DNA of 64,000 bases, taken from positions 558,001-622,000 of the forward strand of contig JBAIAA010000317.1 in assembly GCA_037893245.1 (NCBI GenBank), in the 5' to 3' direction. The translations under genes and the position numbers were made by a program. The stretch's first letter is position 1; the number at the start of each line of letters is the position of its first letter. Under the pieces are notes generated by a model that was not told the origin of the DNA, did not search any database, and saw only the letters and a list, made by a program, of their open reading frames with translations. Origin of the DNA: Crossaster papposus (Eukaryota; Echinodermata; Asteroidea; Velatida; Solasteridae). Below are positions 23,120 to 33,295 of the stretch, piece after piece.

Positions 23120-23879
23120 TTAGTCCAGCGGATAAGAGGAAATGTTGTGCACTTTGTGGTAAAAGCATGAAACTTGGCACACATGTACTTTATACCAAAA
23201 CATGAAATTTTAGATATAGTGCCATCTCTGAATTTGCCTGTGGTGGCCTTTGCGGCCATTTTCCAAAATGGCCGCCATTTCTGATACAAAACTACATAAC
23301 TCGGAAAGTAAGAGGCCTAGAATCTTCATTCCAGTGGCTATGTATATGTTTTCCGTGTCCAACAGTTCAAAAAATGCATTATCGAGTGTGTCAGAAGATT
23401 GGGTCCGCCATTTTCAAAATGGCGTCCTCATTTTCCAAAATGGCCGCCATTTCTGATATAAAACTACATAACTCGGAAAGTAAGAGGCCTAGAATCTTCA
23501 TTCCAGTGCCTATGTATATGTTTTCCGTGTCCAACAGTTCAAAAAATGCATTATTGACTGTGTCAGACGATTAGGTCCGCCATTTTGAAAATGGCGTCCT
23601 TATTCTTCAAAATGGTGGTCTTCATGGCCATAAATTCCATATCTAAAGCACTCAACGGCATGAAGCCTTTATTCTGGTGACACATGGTGATTTTTAGGAT
23701 CAAAGGCTTGAATAAAGACTAATTGGCTACTCTGCACATAGTGGATATCACAATATTGCTCACCTGTTTTAATTGAGCAAACAAAAAAGCCCCCCCCCAA
23801 AAAAAAAAAAAACCACCCAAAGAACAAACTTGGAAATCCGTCACACTACCGGTAGCAAGAAAAAGAGCCTCCACATTTA

Positions 23880-24003
23880 CACCGAGGGCTGTGCATGTCA
23901 GTGCAGCTTTCATGCACTTGCAATTAGCTCGACATCCCTTGGTGCAGCCACAGCGCAAAAGTTCTCTGCACACTTTGCTTGCCTCGGGACGGACTATACG
24001 CAA
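23880..24003 (-). pseudogene. CXC-domain fragment
   Basis: PEASKVCRELLRCGCTKGC, followed by ANCKCMKAALTCTAL, matches the C-terminal cysteine-rich end of the gene at 3-1006. Only this end is present. Confidence 0.55.
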
Positions 24004-24079
24004 TACCCAAGCCCACGACAGACCACGTGCAAAGTCTCCTTGAACTCATTATGCGTCGAAACACGTTTGAATTTAATGG

Positions 24080-24966
24080 CAATTTTTTTAGAAAAAAAAT
24101 TGGCGTGGCCATGGGCAGCGAATGCAGTCCGGAGATTTGTGACATATAACCTTATTCAAATACGAACAAGACAAAATCCTCCCTCACAATCCCTCAATTG
24201 TGAGCTACATGAGATATAGAGACGATGTTCTTATAATCTTTAACGGAAATGAAAAGCAGGCTGCTGACCTAGTGCAATCACTTTTAATAAAAGTCATCCT
24301 ACGCTGAAGTTCACGTCTGAGATCTCGCACCGCCAAGTCACTTTTCTCGACCTTATTATCTACAAAGGCGAACGATTCATACATGAAGAGATATTGGATA
24401 CTCGAGTCGCTACCAAAAAAACTGATACATTTCAGTACCTAGCTCGAGATTCAGCACACCCTAAGTCGGTATTTGGCGGATTAATCAAGGGCGAAGTGAC
24501 CAGATACAAACGTATATGTACCCATTTAAAAGACTTTGAGGAGAGGGTTGAATTATTCAAAGACAAACTTCAAAAGCGCGGATACACAAACGAAGACCTA
24601 GCCCTCCTTTCTCAAAGAGGCAAGACTCCCGCGGACCCTAAGCGTGAAAAAAACAAAAACAATATCCCACTGGTGTTCGTCCTACCATACTACCCACATG
24701 TCGCGCACCCAGCCCTCAAACGGGCTATCCTCAAACACTGGCCTTTGATTAGCGAAAACGAATATCTAAATAGGATATTTGATACCCAACCCATCCTGGC
24801 ATACAAACGGCACAAAAACATAAAAGATGAACTTGTTCGATCTAGGACTAAAGCATCTCCACAATCCAACCAAGAGGAACAAAATCTTGATGAGGAGAAT
24901 CTTCAAATTCTATTGGAACTATTGAAAGAACAAAACAATGATCAAAGAAATGGATCTCAAGACTAA
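24080..24966 (+). pseudogene. Penelope-like element reverse transcriptase, C-terminal half
   Basis: Motifs in order are GVAMGSECSPEICDI (about 24103), MRYRDDVLIIFNGN with the catalytic YxDD-type motif (about 24210), HRQVTFLDLIIYKG (about 24330), then an intact 190-residue frame from 24394. That frame contains the Penelope hallmark KKTDTFQYLARDSAHPKSV and, further on, LPYYPHVAHPALKRAIL. Two frame changes are needed before 24394 (near 24150 and 24290). I saw no GIY-YIG endonuclease after the RT; the frame ends with a Gln/Asn/Glu-rich tail at 24966. A hammerhead ribozyme core lies 108 bp downstream, as expected of some Penelope-like elements. It is inactive as read because of the frameshifts. 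Confidence 0.8.
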
Positions 24967-25062
24967 AACAAAATAAATAAGTCAACCCCCCCCCCCCCCC
25001 TTTGTCCTTGCCACGTGTCATATCCACCGACACACAAATAAAAACAAGGAAAGGAAAATGAA

Positions 25063-25072
25063 CTATATAAGA
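25063..25072 (+). promoter_or_regulatory. TATA-like sequence before the hammerhead
   Basis: ACTATATAAG stands just upstream of the ribozyme. It could be a promoter element of the Penelope-like repeat; this rests on sequence similarity only. Confidence 0.25.
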
Positions 25073-25073
25073 A

Positions 25074-25164
25074 GGTGACTGATGACGTGCATGATATAGC
25101 ACAGAAAATATGCCCTGCTCCCCTTCCAAAAAGGGAAAAAAAGAGGGGACGGCATATTATCACC
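25074..25164 (+). ncRNA. Hammerhead ribozyme, type I, Penelope-associated
   Basis: The conserved core is complete in order. Stem I 5' strand GGTGA is 25074-25078, CTGATGA is 25079-25085, and stem II GTGC/GCAC is 25087-25090 with 25099-25102. GAAA is 25104-25107. Stem III AATATGCC overlaps the last A of GAAA (25107-25114) and pairs perfectly with GGCATATT 25151-25158. A at 25159 is the predicted cleavage-site residue. Stem I 3' strand TCACC is 25160-25164. Stem I is open, which defines type I, the class I recall from Penelope-like elements. One weakness: the 10.1-11.1 pair, normally G-C, is C/A here. The stem III loop (25115-25150) can itself fold through CTCCCCTT with AAGAGGGG. Confidence 0.7.
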
Positions 25165-25349
25165 GGTAATAATCAATCACTGTGTGAACTAAAAACAAAG
25201 GGACCACTGTTGCAATACACAAACCAGTCATCGCGTTGCCAAAACCAGAGACAGGGTTTGAAACTCCCGCTTTTAGGGAATGTCTAACCCAATTGGCCTG
25301 CAGACGTTTGATGTATTTGCCCGTCCACGAACTCCAACCACGGACTGTC

Positions 25350-25960
25350 ATCTAGCAGAGATAATGTGGCTAGAACTGACCCCCAGATGTGTGTCTTACA
25401 CAAAAAAGGGAAAAAAGAGTTAAGAACTACGCTCTGGAGAGACCAGTCAAACAACCATTTTCTAGCATACCCACTAGTTAACGTACAATTACAGATCTAT
25501 CTCTGCAGACCAGTCACAAATACAATCCATATGATACTTGTCAGCAGAACCTTTTCCGCGTCTCAAAAAAATAACGAAAAAGCACGGAGGGGTTCTTTTG
25601 AAACTTGTACAAGAAACAACCCCCCCCCCCCCCCCCCCCCCTCCCTACAGACTGCAATCTCGCGGGAAAAAATGTGGCCTGAACTGATCTCCCATGAAGC
25701 GTATATCACTAGCAAAAAAAACTTAAATTAAGAATTACATGTACGCTCTGGGCGGGATAGTTACGCAACCACACTGCTGGCATACCAGCACATCATAAAT
25801 TATACAGATTTATCTCTGCAGACCAGCCACACATCTACAATCCAATGATACTTCACGCAGCAGAACTGCTTCAGCATCTCCAAAAAAAATAACGAAAACG
25901 ATGAGAAAAAGTTCTGACTTGTGACAACTCCCATAATCTCCCTCCCCTTCCCACATAGAA
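25350..25960 (+). repeat. Direct repeat of about 310 bp, two copies
   Basis: 25417-25590 and 25725-25905 are imperfect direct copies, sharing for example TTATCTCTGCAGACCAG-type and AAAAAATAACGAAAA stretches. A poly(C) run (about 25620-25641) lies between them. No protein is recognised. Confidence 0.55.
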
Positions 25961-26449
25961 TGAGTTCTGATTCACTGCAGCTAACTCTAGAATTGATCAA
26001 AAAAAATAAAAATAAATAAACTGATCATTCCTTGAAGTATGCCTGCATAAACCGGTTTCTCTGTGCTATACCTTCTTGCAAAAGCACTCCATTAGAATTA
26101 AAAAATAGTCTCACAGAAAAATAAAGAAAATTTCACAAAACCTAGTATTACACGTCCTTCACGTTAATGTCCTTCCCAGGTGACCGAGAATCGTTCTAAA
26201 AATTTAAAAAAACGTAAGTAACATGTATGATTACGCTGCTTCCCAATAAACACGATTAGTTTTTTTTAAGATCTAGCATAATCCCATTATTTCCAAACTT
26301 GCAATATGTGTAGGCTACAGCTATATAGTTTCTACATTTTTGAAGGGCCACCATAGGGGATAGGACGCCATCTTTAAAAATGACAGATACTGTGGTCCGG
26401 AGGTATTGTTAGTACATGTACCTATGTGAAAGTGACTGACCCTTATAAC
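25961..26449. other. No gene recognised
   Basis: AT-rich interior of the TIR element. No feature was identified. Confidence 0.3.
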
Positions 26450-27453
26450 CTAATTTTTTTCACCATGAATGCCGTTGAGTTCTTTAATACAGTATTTTGG
26501 GCTGCAGGACTGCCATTTTGAAGAATAAGGACGCCGGCCATTTTGAAGAATAAGGACGCCATTTTGAAAATGGCGGACCCAATCGTCTGACACACTCAAT
26601 AAGGCATTTTTTGAACTGTTGGACACGGAAAACATATACAGTAGCCACTGGAATGAAGATTCTAGGCCTCTTACTTTCCGAGTTATGTAGTTTTATATCA
26701 GAAATGGCGGCCATTTTGGAAAATGAGGACGCCATTTTGAAAATGGCGGACCCAATCTTCTGACACACTCAATAATGCATTTTTTGAACTGTTGGACACG
26801 GAAAACATATACATAGCCACTGGAATGAAGATTCTAGGCCTCTTACTTTCCGAGTTATGTAGTTTTATATCAGAAATGGCGGCCATTTTGGAAAATGGCC
26901 GCCAAGGCCACCACAGGTCAATTCAGAGATGGCACTATATCAAATATTTCATGTTTTGGTACAAAGTACATGTGTGCCAAGTTTCATGCTTTTACCACAA
27001 AGTGCACGAAACCTTCACATTTTTGCACTTATCCGCTGGACTAAGTCGGACTGAAGAAGAAAGAAAGAAGAATAAAATTAACGCAAAATCGGTTCACTGG
27101 CAAAGTAAGGGTGCCGCGGCGCTGCCACTCCCAGCCGGGCGAACCCGTTGGGTGTGACGCTCCCGCGTCACCCTCACATGTCAGTTGGTCAGATTCGTAT
27201 GACAACCCCCTCTGTCGTCGAACTGAGGAAATTCATTCACATGTCAGTTGCAACCCAGTCTCCTTCTTAAATTGTGTACATATCACAATTGACCAATTGT
27301 GTGTATATCACAATTTAAGAAACTGTACATGCGCAGTAATGCTGGCAAAACGGAGGTTGGCCCTCAAAGAGTGAATAAACAAGTGTATGATGTTCTTATT
27401 AGTTGCAGTAGTTGTTTAAGTTTGGGATTGGAAAAGGAAAAAGTCGGGTTAGG

Positions 27454-27483
27454 ATCGCTTCTCGGCCTTTTGGCCAAGATCAA
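27454..27483 (+). other. U2 snRNA 5'-end sequence
   Basis: ATCGCTTCTCGGCCTTTTGG followed by CCAAGATCAA equals the first 30 nucleotides of U2 snRNA as I know it, with one change (T to C at position 22). Similarity stops at position 31. It sits 12 bp before the start codon of the zinc-knuckle gene and directly after the inner border of the left inverted repeat. Confidence 0.75.
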
Positions 27484-27495
27484 CGGGAGTCTACG

Positions 27496-28824
27496 ATGGC
27501 CAGCCGAGAAATCCAGAGAGACCTGTCTGCATACCTGACGACTGAAGTGAAGATCGAGATGTGCCAGATGATAGCCACCACCGCCGGGGAGACTGACGTC
27601 GCCTGCGTCCAGCAGCTGAGCCACAACAAATGGTGCGTCACCACAACTACTGAAGCAGCAAAGACAAAGATCCTGCAAGCCGGCCTGCTCGTCGGGCAAC
27701 ATCGAGTAACGTCCACACTGGTGAGCAGGAAGCTGACTTTCGTAACCATCCGTGACGCACCATTTGAGCTGCGCGATGTCACCTCCTCGGCGCTATCTGC
27801 ATACGGCAAGGTGGCCGGCATCAGACGAGGACACTGGCAGAAACATCTGGGGTGGGAGAACGGCAACCGGCATGCACGTATGGACCTGAATCGTCCCATC
27901 GCATCTTACGTGCGTGTCGGTGGATACCAACTGCGGGTGAGCTACGACCACCAGGGGAGGACGTGCCGGGTTTGCGGGTTGGTCGGCCACCTGGCTGCGG
28001 GGTGCCCGTCAGTTGTGTGCTACAACTGCAACAAGCACGGGCACCGCAGCCGGGAGTGTCCCGAGCCGGTGAAGTGTCGAGGGTGCGGGGAGACGGGGCA
28101 CTATGCAGCACGGTGCCCCCGTTCATACGCCGGTCGGCTGCGTGCTTCGGCTTTCACCGACTCGGCCAACGACGACATCGGCGACGACCCGCAACCCGAT
28201 AGACCACCCACACCACCTCGGGCCAGTCCAGACCCTGCTGTTACCACCAGTCAGGCGAGACCACCCAGAGTACACCGGACCCCACCCCAGGACGCCCCAC
28301 CGCAGCCGGCCAGACCACCCAAGCCTTCACGGCCCAGCACCCCACCGCAGAGACCATCTAAAGCCGGCACACCCACTGCAGGCGGCACCAAGCCAGCCCG
28401 CACAGCCAACCGTCCACCTCGGCGTGGTGCGGGCGAGGCGGTTGCCCCGACCACGGAGAGTGCGACGGCAACGATATCGATGTCATCGTTGTCGTCGTCC
28501 AACACATCGATGACTACGAACGTGTCGCTCCCCTCCGTGGAAGGCGGTGAGACTTACCCTTTCGTGCCGGACCTCCCATGGATAACGTCGGACGAGAAAA
28601 CCAGGGACTGGGCGGAGATGGTCGCGAGTGCGGAGGCGGAGATCCAGCAAGAGATGGAGCGACGGAGCCAGGATAGCAATTCCGATGGGTCCGTCGTCTC
28701 CATGATATCTACCGCCTCCGTAAAACGCTCTCACCATTCCTCAGATTCCCCTGAGGAATGGTCGACGATACAGAAGAAACAAACAGCTACAACAAAGAAG
28801 AAGGCACGAGCCAACAAAAAATGA
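27496..28824 (+). CDS. Three-zinc-knuckle (CCHC) protein, LINE ORF1-like
   Basis: The frame is open from 27412, but the ATG at 27496 (MASREIQRDLSAYLTTEV) follows the U2-like leader and is the best start, giving 442 residues. The N-terminal 150 residues look like an RNA-binding fold of the LINE-ORF1/ZCCHC3 kind (FVTIRDAPFELRD). Three CCHC knuckles follow at about residues 160-215: CRVCGLVGHLAAGC, CYNCNKHGHRSREC and CRGCGETGHYAARC. The second half is Pro/Ser/Arg-rich and probably disordered, with a Lys-rich end (KKKARANKK). Proteins of this type are ORF1 products of Tx1-like and related LINEs, some of which insert into U2 genes. No RT frame follows. The reading frame has no damage, unlike nearly all its neighbours. 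Confidence 0.75.
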   Translation: MASREIQRDLSAYLTTEVKIEMCQMIATTAGETDVACVQQLSHNKWCVTTTTEAAKTKILQAGLLVGQHRVTSTLVSRKLTFVTIRDAPFELRDVTSSALSAYGKVAGIRRGHWQKHLGWENGNRHARMDLNRPIASYVRVGGYQLRVSYDHQGRTCRVCGLVGHLAAGCPSVVCYNCNKHGHRSRECPEPVKCRGCGETGHYAARCPRSYAGRLRASAFTDSANDDIGDDPQPDRPPTPPRASPDPAVTTSQARPPRVHRTPPQDAPPQPARPPKPSRPSTPPQRPSKAGTPTAGGTKPARTANRPPRRGAGEAVAPTTESATATISMSSLSSSNTSMTTNVSLPSVEGGETYPFVPDLPWITSDEKTRDWAEMVASAEAEIQQEMERRSQDSNSDGSVVSMISTASVKRSHHSSDSPEEWSTIQKKQTATTKKKARANKK

Positions 28825-29241
28825 ACTGTTTTCTTTGGTGGTGGGCGTATATTTGCATTTGGTGGCGGGTAAAGGAGTTGTTTTGTTTAAATAAGTGGTG
28901 GTGGGTTTTTCCCTTTGTGTTTTGTAAATAATAACAAGATGTAAATTTTATGTAAATATTCCTCAGTTGTGGGGTTTTGTGTAAAGTTTAAGAAAATACA
29001 AATGATACGTAATATTTATAATTCAGTTGTTGATTTTTCTGATAAGTGATCAAAGCGCGTTTATTTTGGTGGAGGGTTAATGTCCCTAGTGCGTTTTATT
29101 TAATGTTTGCATTGTTAAAACAAGTTGTATTTTAATTTTATTTTGTAAATACTGTGACTGTTGTGTATATGTGCGTTTGGTATATTTACAAGAATAAACC
29201 AATTTAAAAACCAAGAAAAAAAACAATTCATATTATTATAC
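28825..29241 (+). other. 3' untranslated region with poly(A) signal and A-rich end
   Basis: GT-rich sequence leads to AATAAA at 29193-29198, followed by an A-rich end around 29206-29224. This is what a reverse-transcribed polyadenylated RNA would leave. The unit 27454-29224 could therefore be one retrotransposed transcript. Confidence 0.5.
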
Positions 29242-29514
29242 CTCCAAATGGGCACTTTGGGAGACAATCCCATAGAGTCGTGCACAATCTTTATTGTAAC
29301 CTAACCCGTTTTTACCTGGAGCTTTTTCCACGAAATTTCATATTTATGCTATTTAGACCCAAATCTGTCTTCTCCGAGCAAAAATAACTCCCAAATATCG
29401 TTTTGTGGGGTAGCTAGACACTTAGGGAGACACTGAAATGTCTCCCTAAGTGCCACTGTCTCCCAAGTGAATCAAAACTATCGCTAATTTGTCTCCCAAA
29501 GTGCCTATTTGGAA
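29242..29514. mobile_element. MITE with GGGAGACA-type inverted ends
   Basis: CTCCAAATGGGCACTTTGGG at the left is mirrored by CCCAAAGTGCCTATTTGGA at the right. The subterminal GTCTCCC motif is repeated inside. No coding capacity. Confidence 0.6.
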
Positions 29515-29907
29515 GAATTACCGCATTAACAGCAATTCTTATTATTGTTATTATTTGACGCAAGTTTAATTGCATTGTATCTCAAGTTTTGTTTTTCTTT
29601 CTGTACCCTAACCCGACTTTTCCCTTATTCTACCCCAAAACAAAGTAATGAACTTAAACCAACTAATTCAAGTAATAAGAACATCATACACTTGTTTATT
29701 CACTCTTTCAAGACCAACCTCCGTTTTGCCGGTATTACTGCGCATGTACAGTTCCTTAAATTGTGATATACACACAATTGGTCAATTGTGATATGTACAC
29801 AATTTAAGAAGGAGACTGGGTTGGTCAGATGGTCAGATTCGTATGACAACCTCCTCTGTCGTCGAACTGAGGAAATTCATTTTCACATTTTTTTTTTGGT
29901 CATTGTC

Positions 29908-30178
29908 AGATGGTCAGATTCGTATGACAACCCCCTCTGAGAAGTCGAAAATCAAAATTCTGTCCCAATAGAACTCATGCCCTTGATCTCCTGATCATTT
30001 TCGTTATTGGGTTCTTTTCGATTCCGTGGAGCGATCGCGAGTTATTCCAGTCGGACTAAAGAAGAAAGAAGAAAGAATAAAATTAACGCAAAATCGGTGC
30101 ACTGGCAAAGTAAGGGTGCCGCGGCGCTGCCACTCCCAGCCGGGCGAACCCGTTGGGCGTGACGCTCCCGCGTCACCC
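29908..30178 (+). repeat. Uninterrupted direct repeat copy
   Basis: This matches 22975-23119 plus 27045-27172 without the element found between those segments. It ends in CGCTCCCGCGTCACCCTA exactly at the inner border of the right giant arm. Confidence 0.75.
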
Positions 30179-31112
30179 TAGATGCCGAATTAGTGTAAAT
30201 ACTCGTCAACAAATTTCTGCATCTCTTGTTTCTTATCACCGCTATGTACCACGTGAATTTCCAAGAAAGTGTAGATCCCTTGAAGAATTTGAAAGGTGGA
30301 AAGCCACTGAATTGCGACAATTTATTCTTTACAGTGGAGCTGTGGTTCTTAAAGGAAAGCTGTCGGATTCCTTTTACAGCCATTTCCTACTCATGTTTGT
30401 TGCCATATTTTGTCTGTCAAGTTCATTTCATCTAGCTACATATTGTGAATATGCTGGTGATCTGCTTCGGCTTTTTGTTAAAGATTGGCCAAGCTTGTAC
30501 GGAAGGGACATGGTTGTCTATAATGTGCATGGACTTGTTCATGTAGCATCTGATGCAAAACAATTTGGTCCACTTGATGCATATTCTGCCTTCCCATTTG
30601 AAAATGTTCTCGGAAGATTGAAAAGGATTGTACGTAAGCCTAATAGAACTCTTTCCCAGGTAATTCGCAGACTATCAGAAATGAAATCAGGTGTTCAGAA
30701 AAAAGTTTGAGAGGGCATTCTTTTAAACCAAGAGCATGAAGCTGGTCCACTTCTTCTTCAGTACAGGAAATTTTCCCAGTTTCGGAGTATGTGGCTTAAT
30801 AGTTTCTTCTTTTCCGCACAGGATGGTGATAACTGTGTTCAAATAGGTTCCCATTATGGGTTGATCAGGAATATCATTAGAGATCCAAAAGCAAAAGTGC
30901 CAACTGAACCACTGGTTATGTTTGAGCCATTTATGGTGGTTAGGGATTTCTTTCTACTTCCATTAAAATCCTCTGATCTTGGTATTTTCAAAGTTAATCG
31001 GCTTTCTGATACTCTAAGAGCACAGAAAGTGTCTGGAATTGTGTCAAAGTTCTTCAGGATTCCATATAAAGAATCATTTATACTAGTACCCCTTCTCCAT
31101 CAATTTTGTTGA
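30179..31112 (+). pseudogene. C-terminal part of a DNA transposase, right-arm copy
   Basis: Mirror copy of 15391-16324, with identical protein blocks and the same in-frame TGA (30708-30710). Homology continues in frame from EGILLNQEHEAGPLLL to the stop at 31112. The missing N-terminal half ends at exactly the same codon as in the left arm, so the truncation is older than the duplication of the arm. Confidence 0.6.
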
Positions 31113-31746
31113 AGTGGACATGTTAATTCAGTGGGTTTCGTTAGTACCTGTGCTTCATATGCTGTGCCATGTTATGTACAGTATTGTTTTTGTGAACTAA
31201 TCACTAGTTTAGGTTCTCATTTTTTAATAAAAGGGAGTAACATGTCAGGAAAACTAATAATTCATGTGGGGGGTGTTAAATGTGTTCAGGGTGCCCCAAA
31301 GGTGTACGCGGTTCAAGGTATCCTGCAAATGGAGCAACCGGAACCATTCACATTTTTTTCAAATGTGAAATATGCCCCGTTAGTCAAGACCGTAAATCTT
31401 CTTTTGTTCATAGAATGGAGCTTCAATTGTTCACCATTTGAGAATTTGGTCAGTTTCTACGACAAACTTATGGGGACATCACATTGGCAATATAACCGAG
31501 GTACATGTACCGGTACGGTACATGTACCATGATAAAAATCGACATCTGTAGCATGATAAAAATCGACATCTTGAGCTGCTCGGTAAGACAGTAGCTAAAA
31601 TGTTTTTAAAAATGTCGTAAAAATGTCGTGCCATATATCTTGATGTGAGTTGAAAGCTCCTGCGGCATCAGGTCAGCTTTCAAAACACTTTAATTGTAAT
31701 ACAACATGCATGTAATTGTTAATTTATTTTTGTCCAAGTAAAAACC
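31113..31746 (+). other. Spacer between the transposase remnant and the DUF4806-like gene
   Basis: Mirror of 14757-15390. It contains an open frame at 31131-31532 of doubtful meaning and a GGTACATGTACC palindrome near 31500. Confidence 0.4.
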
Positions 31747-31972
31747 ATGGCCTCTATTTACATCGTTGTGGAATTCGAGAAAGAAATTGGTGGTGAATGC
31801 TCAATAGAGGTCCTCCCGGAAAACTGGCGTGACACAGAGGGACACCGGTGCTTTTTGTACCCCTTTCATTATTCAAATGAAAGGATTGTGAGAGCTGCAA
31901 AGCGTGGCGAGCCGCCAACAGATTCATGGAAATCTTTTCCCATAAAGAGAGAGTGGTATAGAACAGGTAAGT

Positions 31973-32154
31973 CATGCGCGGATCCAGGGGGGGGGGCGCA
32001 CCCGGCGCGCGCCCCCCCTAAAAAAATCTCGAGAAGATTGAGAAGATCTCGGCGTTGGGGCTTCGCGCCTCCTGCGCTCCCATATCTTCTCCCAATATAT
32101 TATGTTGACAATTTTTGGCGCCCCCTCTAACCGAAATTCCTGGATCCGCCCCTG
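31973..32154 (-). mobile_element. MITE with GGATCCGC ends, TAAGT duplication
   Basis: Read on the minus strand it starts CAGGGGCGGATCCAGG and ends GGATCCGCGCATG. TAAGT is duplicated on both sides. The left arm has the empty site CAGGTAAGTGATATTT at about 14541-14553 with a single TAAGT. It inserted in the exon-1 donor site of the arm gene and leaves GTAAGT intact. Confidence 0.8.
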
Positions 32155-32290
32155 TAAGTGATATTTGTTTAATTATTTATTGTTGAGTTGACAGGGATAA
32201 AACTATCGTGTAGTCCCTAGTCCTTGTCAAGTGATATTGATTGTTGGACTAGTCTTCGAATTGAGGAGCTAAACATTGCAAGTCCATTGC

Positions 32291-32312
32291 GGGGGGGGGG
32301 GGGGGGGGGGGG
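32291..32312. repeat. Poly(G) tract
   Basis: About 22 G. The mirror run of C is at about 14394-14416. Confidence 0.9.
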
Positions 32313-33295
32313 TAATTATGGCAGAAAGTGCCCCAGGCATGATGTGTGGGCCAGTGTCAATCTAAATGCTTTGTGGTAATCTTGTTAAAGCACCAGTTTT
32401 AAGAATGAACAAGATGACTTCTGTCAACATGGTGCTTGTAATACAACCTTTATACTTTACATCTATCATAATTGACACCCATGAAGGAGGTATTTCTCTT
32501 GCTTCGTCATGTATATATGCAGACTCAAAAGTACTCGGTTATACATGCGTTTGATGTGTACACAAGTATGCGTGTCTTGACTTGATTTATTGAAGTAGGT
32601 CAAATCCAAAGGGAATAATAGTTGAAAAAAAAACCTACATCAAGGTGGAAATTTGTTATTGCCCACTGGAAGCCTTTAGAACTTGTGCTCTGTAGGTTCA
32701 GCAACAGTTTATGTCATCTTTATTATTTTTCAGAGTCATGGGATGGAGCGAATTGGCGCTGCGACAAGCTCTTAGACACATTAAACCCCGAGAGCGATGG
32801 GGAAGAGTCTCTCCCTCCAAAGATAACGAAAAAGTGAGTTCAGTGTTTTGATTTTGTGTAGAATGAGCAACTCCACCTGGTATTGATCTCTTGTTTGATC
32901 GGTCCATCTTTAGCATCATGTTTTAAAATTATATTTGGTGTTAGTTAAAAATAATAGGGATGGATCTTCTCTGTTCGATCTTTGTTGCAGAGATCCTCTC
33001 TATAAAATAAGTTAGGAATAACTTGAGAAAAGTACTCAATGAAGTCAATGTTTTGGGTGATCTCAGAATTAATTGGCAGTGTCCCATGTCCTGGTTTCTG
33101 GTACTAAATAAGTACTTGTATTTGGCGTGAACATTGCAGAACAAGGCATTGCAGTATTAGCCAAAAACTATGTATTGACGTTGCAAGCACATATCAATTC
33201 TGAAATTTCAAAATGACTTTTTAAATTGGTTCTAGAGTACCTCGACGCTTCATGTTTTCACAATCTGATTGTGACGATGCCGGGCATGAAAGTAA

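Larger units (their letters stand above)
23120..27044. mobile_element. 3.9-kb TIR element with AAAATGGCGGCC repeats and a Penelope-like RT inside
   Basis: The ends TTAGTCCAGCGGATAAG and CTTATCCGCTGGACTAA are inverted. The subterminal regions (to about 23625 and from about 26450) are also inverted copies. They are built from units of about 183 bp containing AAAATGGCGGCCATTTT-like palindromes and ACTTTCCGAGTTATGTAG. The interior contains a CXC gene fragment, a Penelope-like RT with hammerhead, and a direct repeat. The matching uninterrupted sequence is at 29908-30178. The exact target-site duplication is not clear. Confidence 0.7.
27253..29823 (+). mobile_element. 2.6-kb TIR element carrying a zinc-knuckle gene
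   Basis: 27253-27453 and 29606-29823 are inverted repeats of about 200 bp, starting CAACCCAGTCTCCTTCTTAA and ending inside at AGTCGGGTTAGG. The interior holds a U2-like 5' end, an intact CCHC gene, its poly(A) signal and a nested MITE. It is inserted in an array of GTCAGATTCGTATGAC repeats. No transposase is encoded, so any mobility would have to be supplied in trans. Confidence 0.7.

Noticed and set aside
31131-31532. 133-codon protein gene conserved in both arms
   Set aside because: Conservation only reflects the near-identity of the arms. The protein resembles nothing and there is no codon-level sign of selection.
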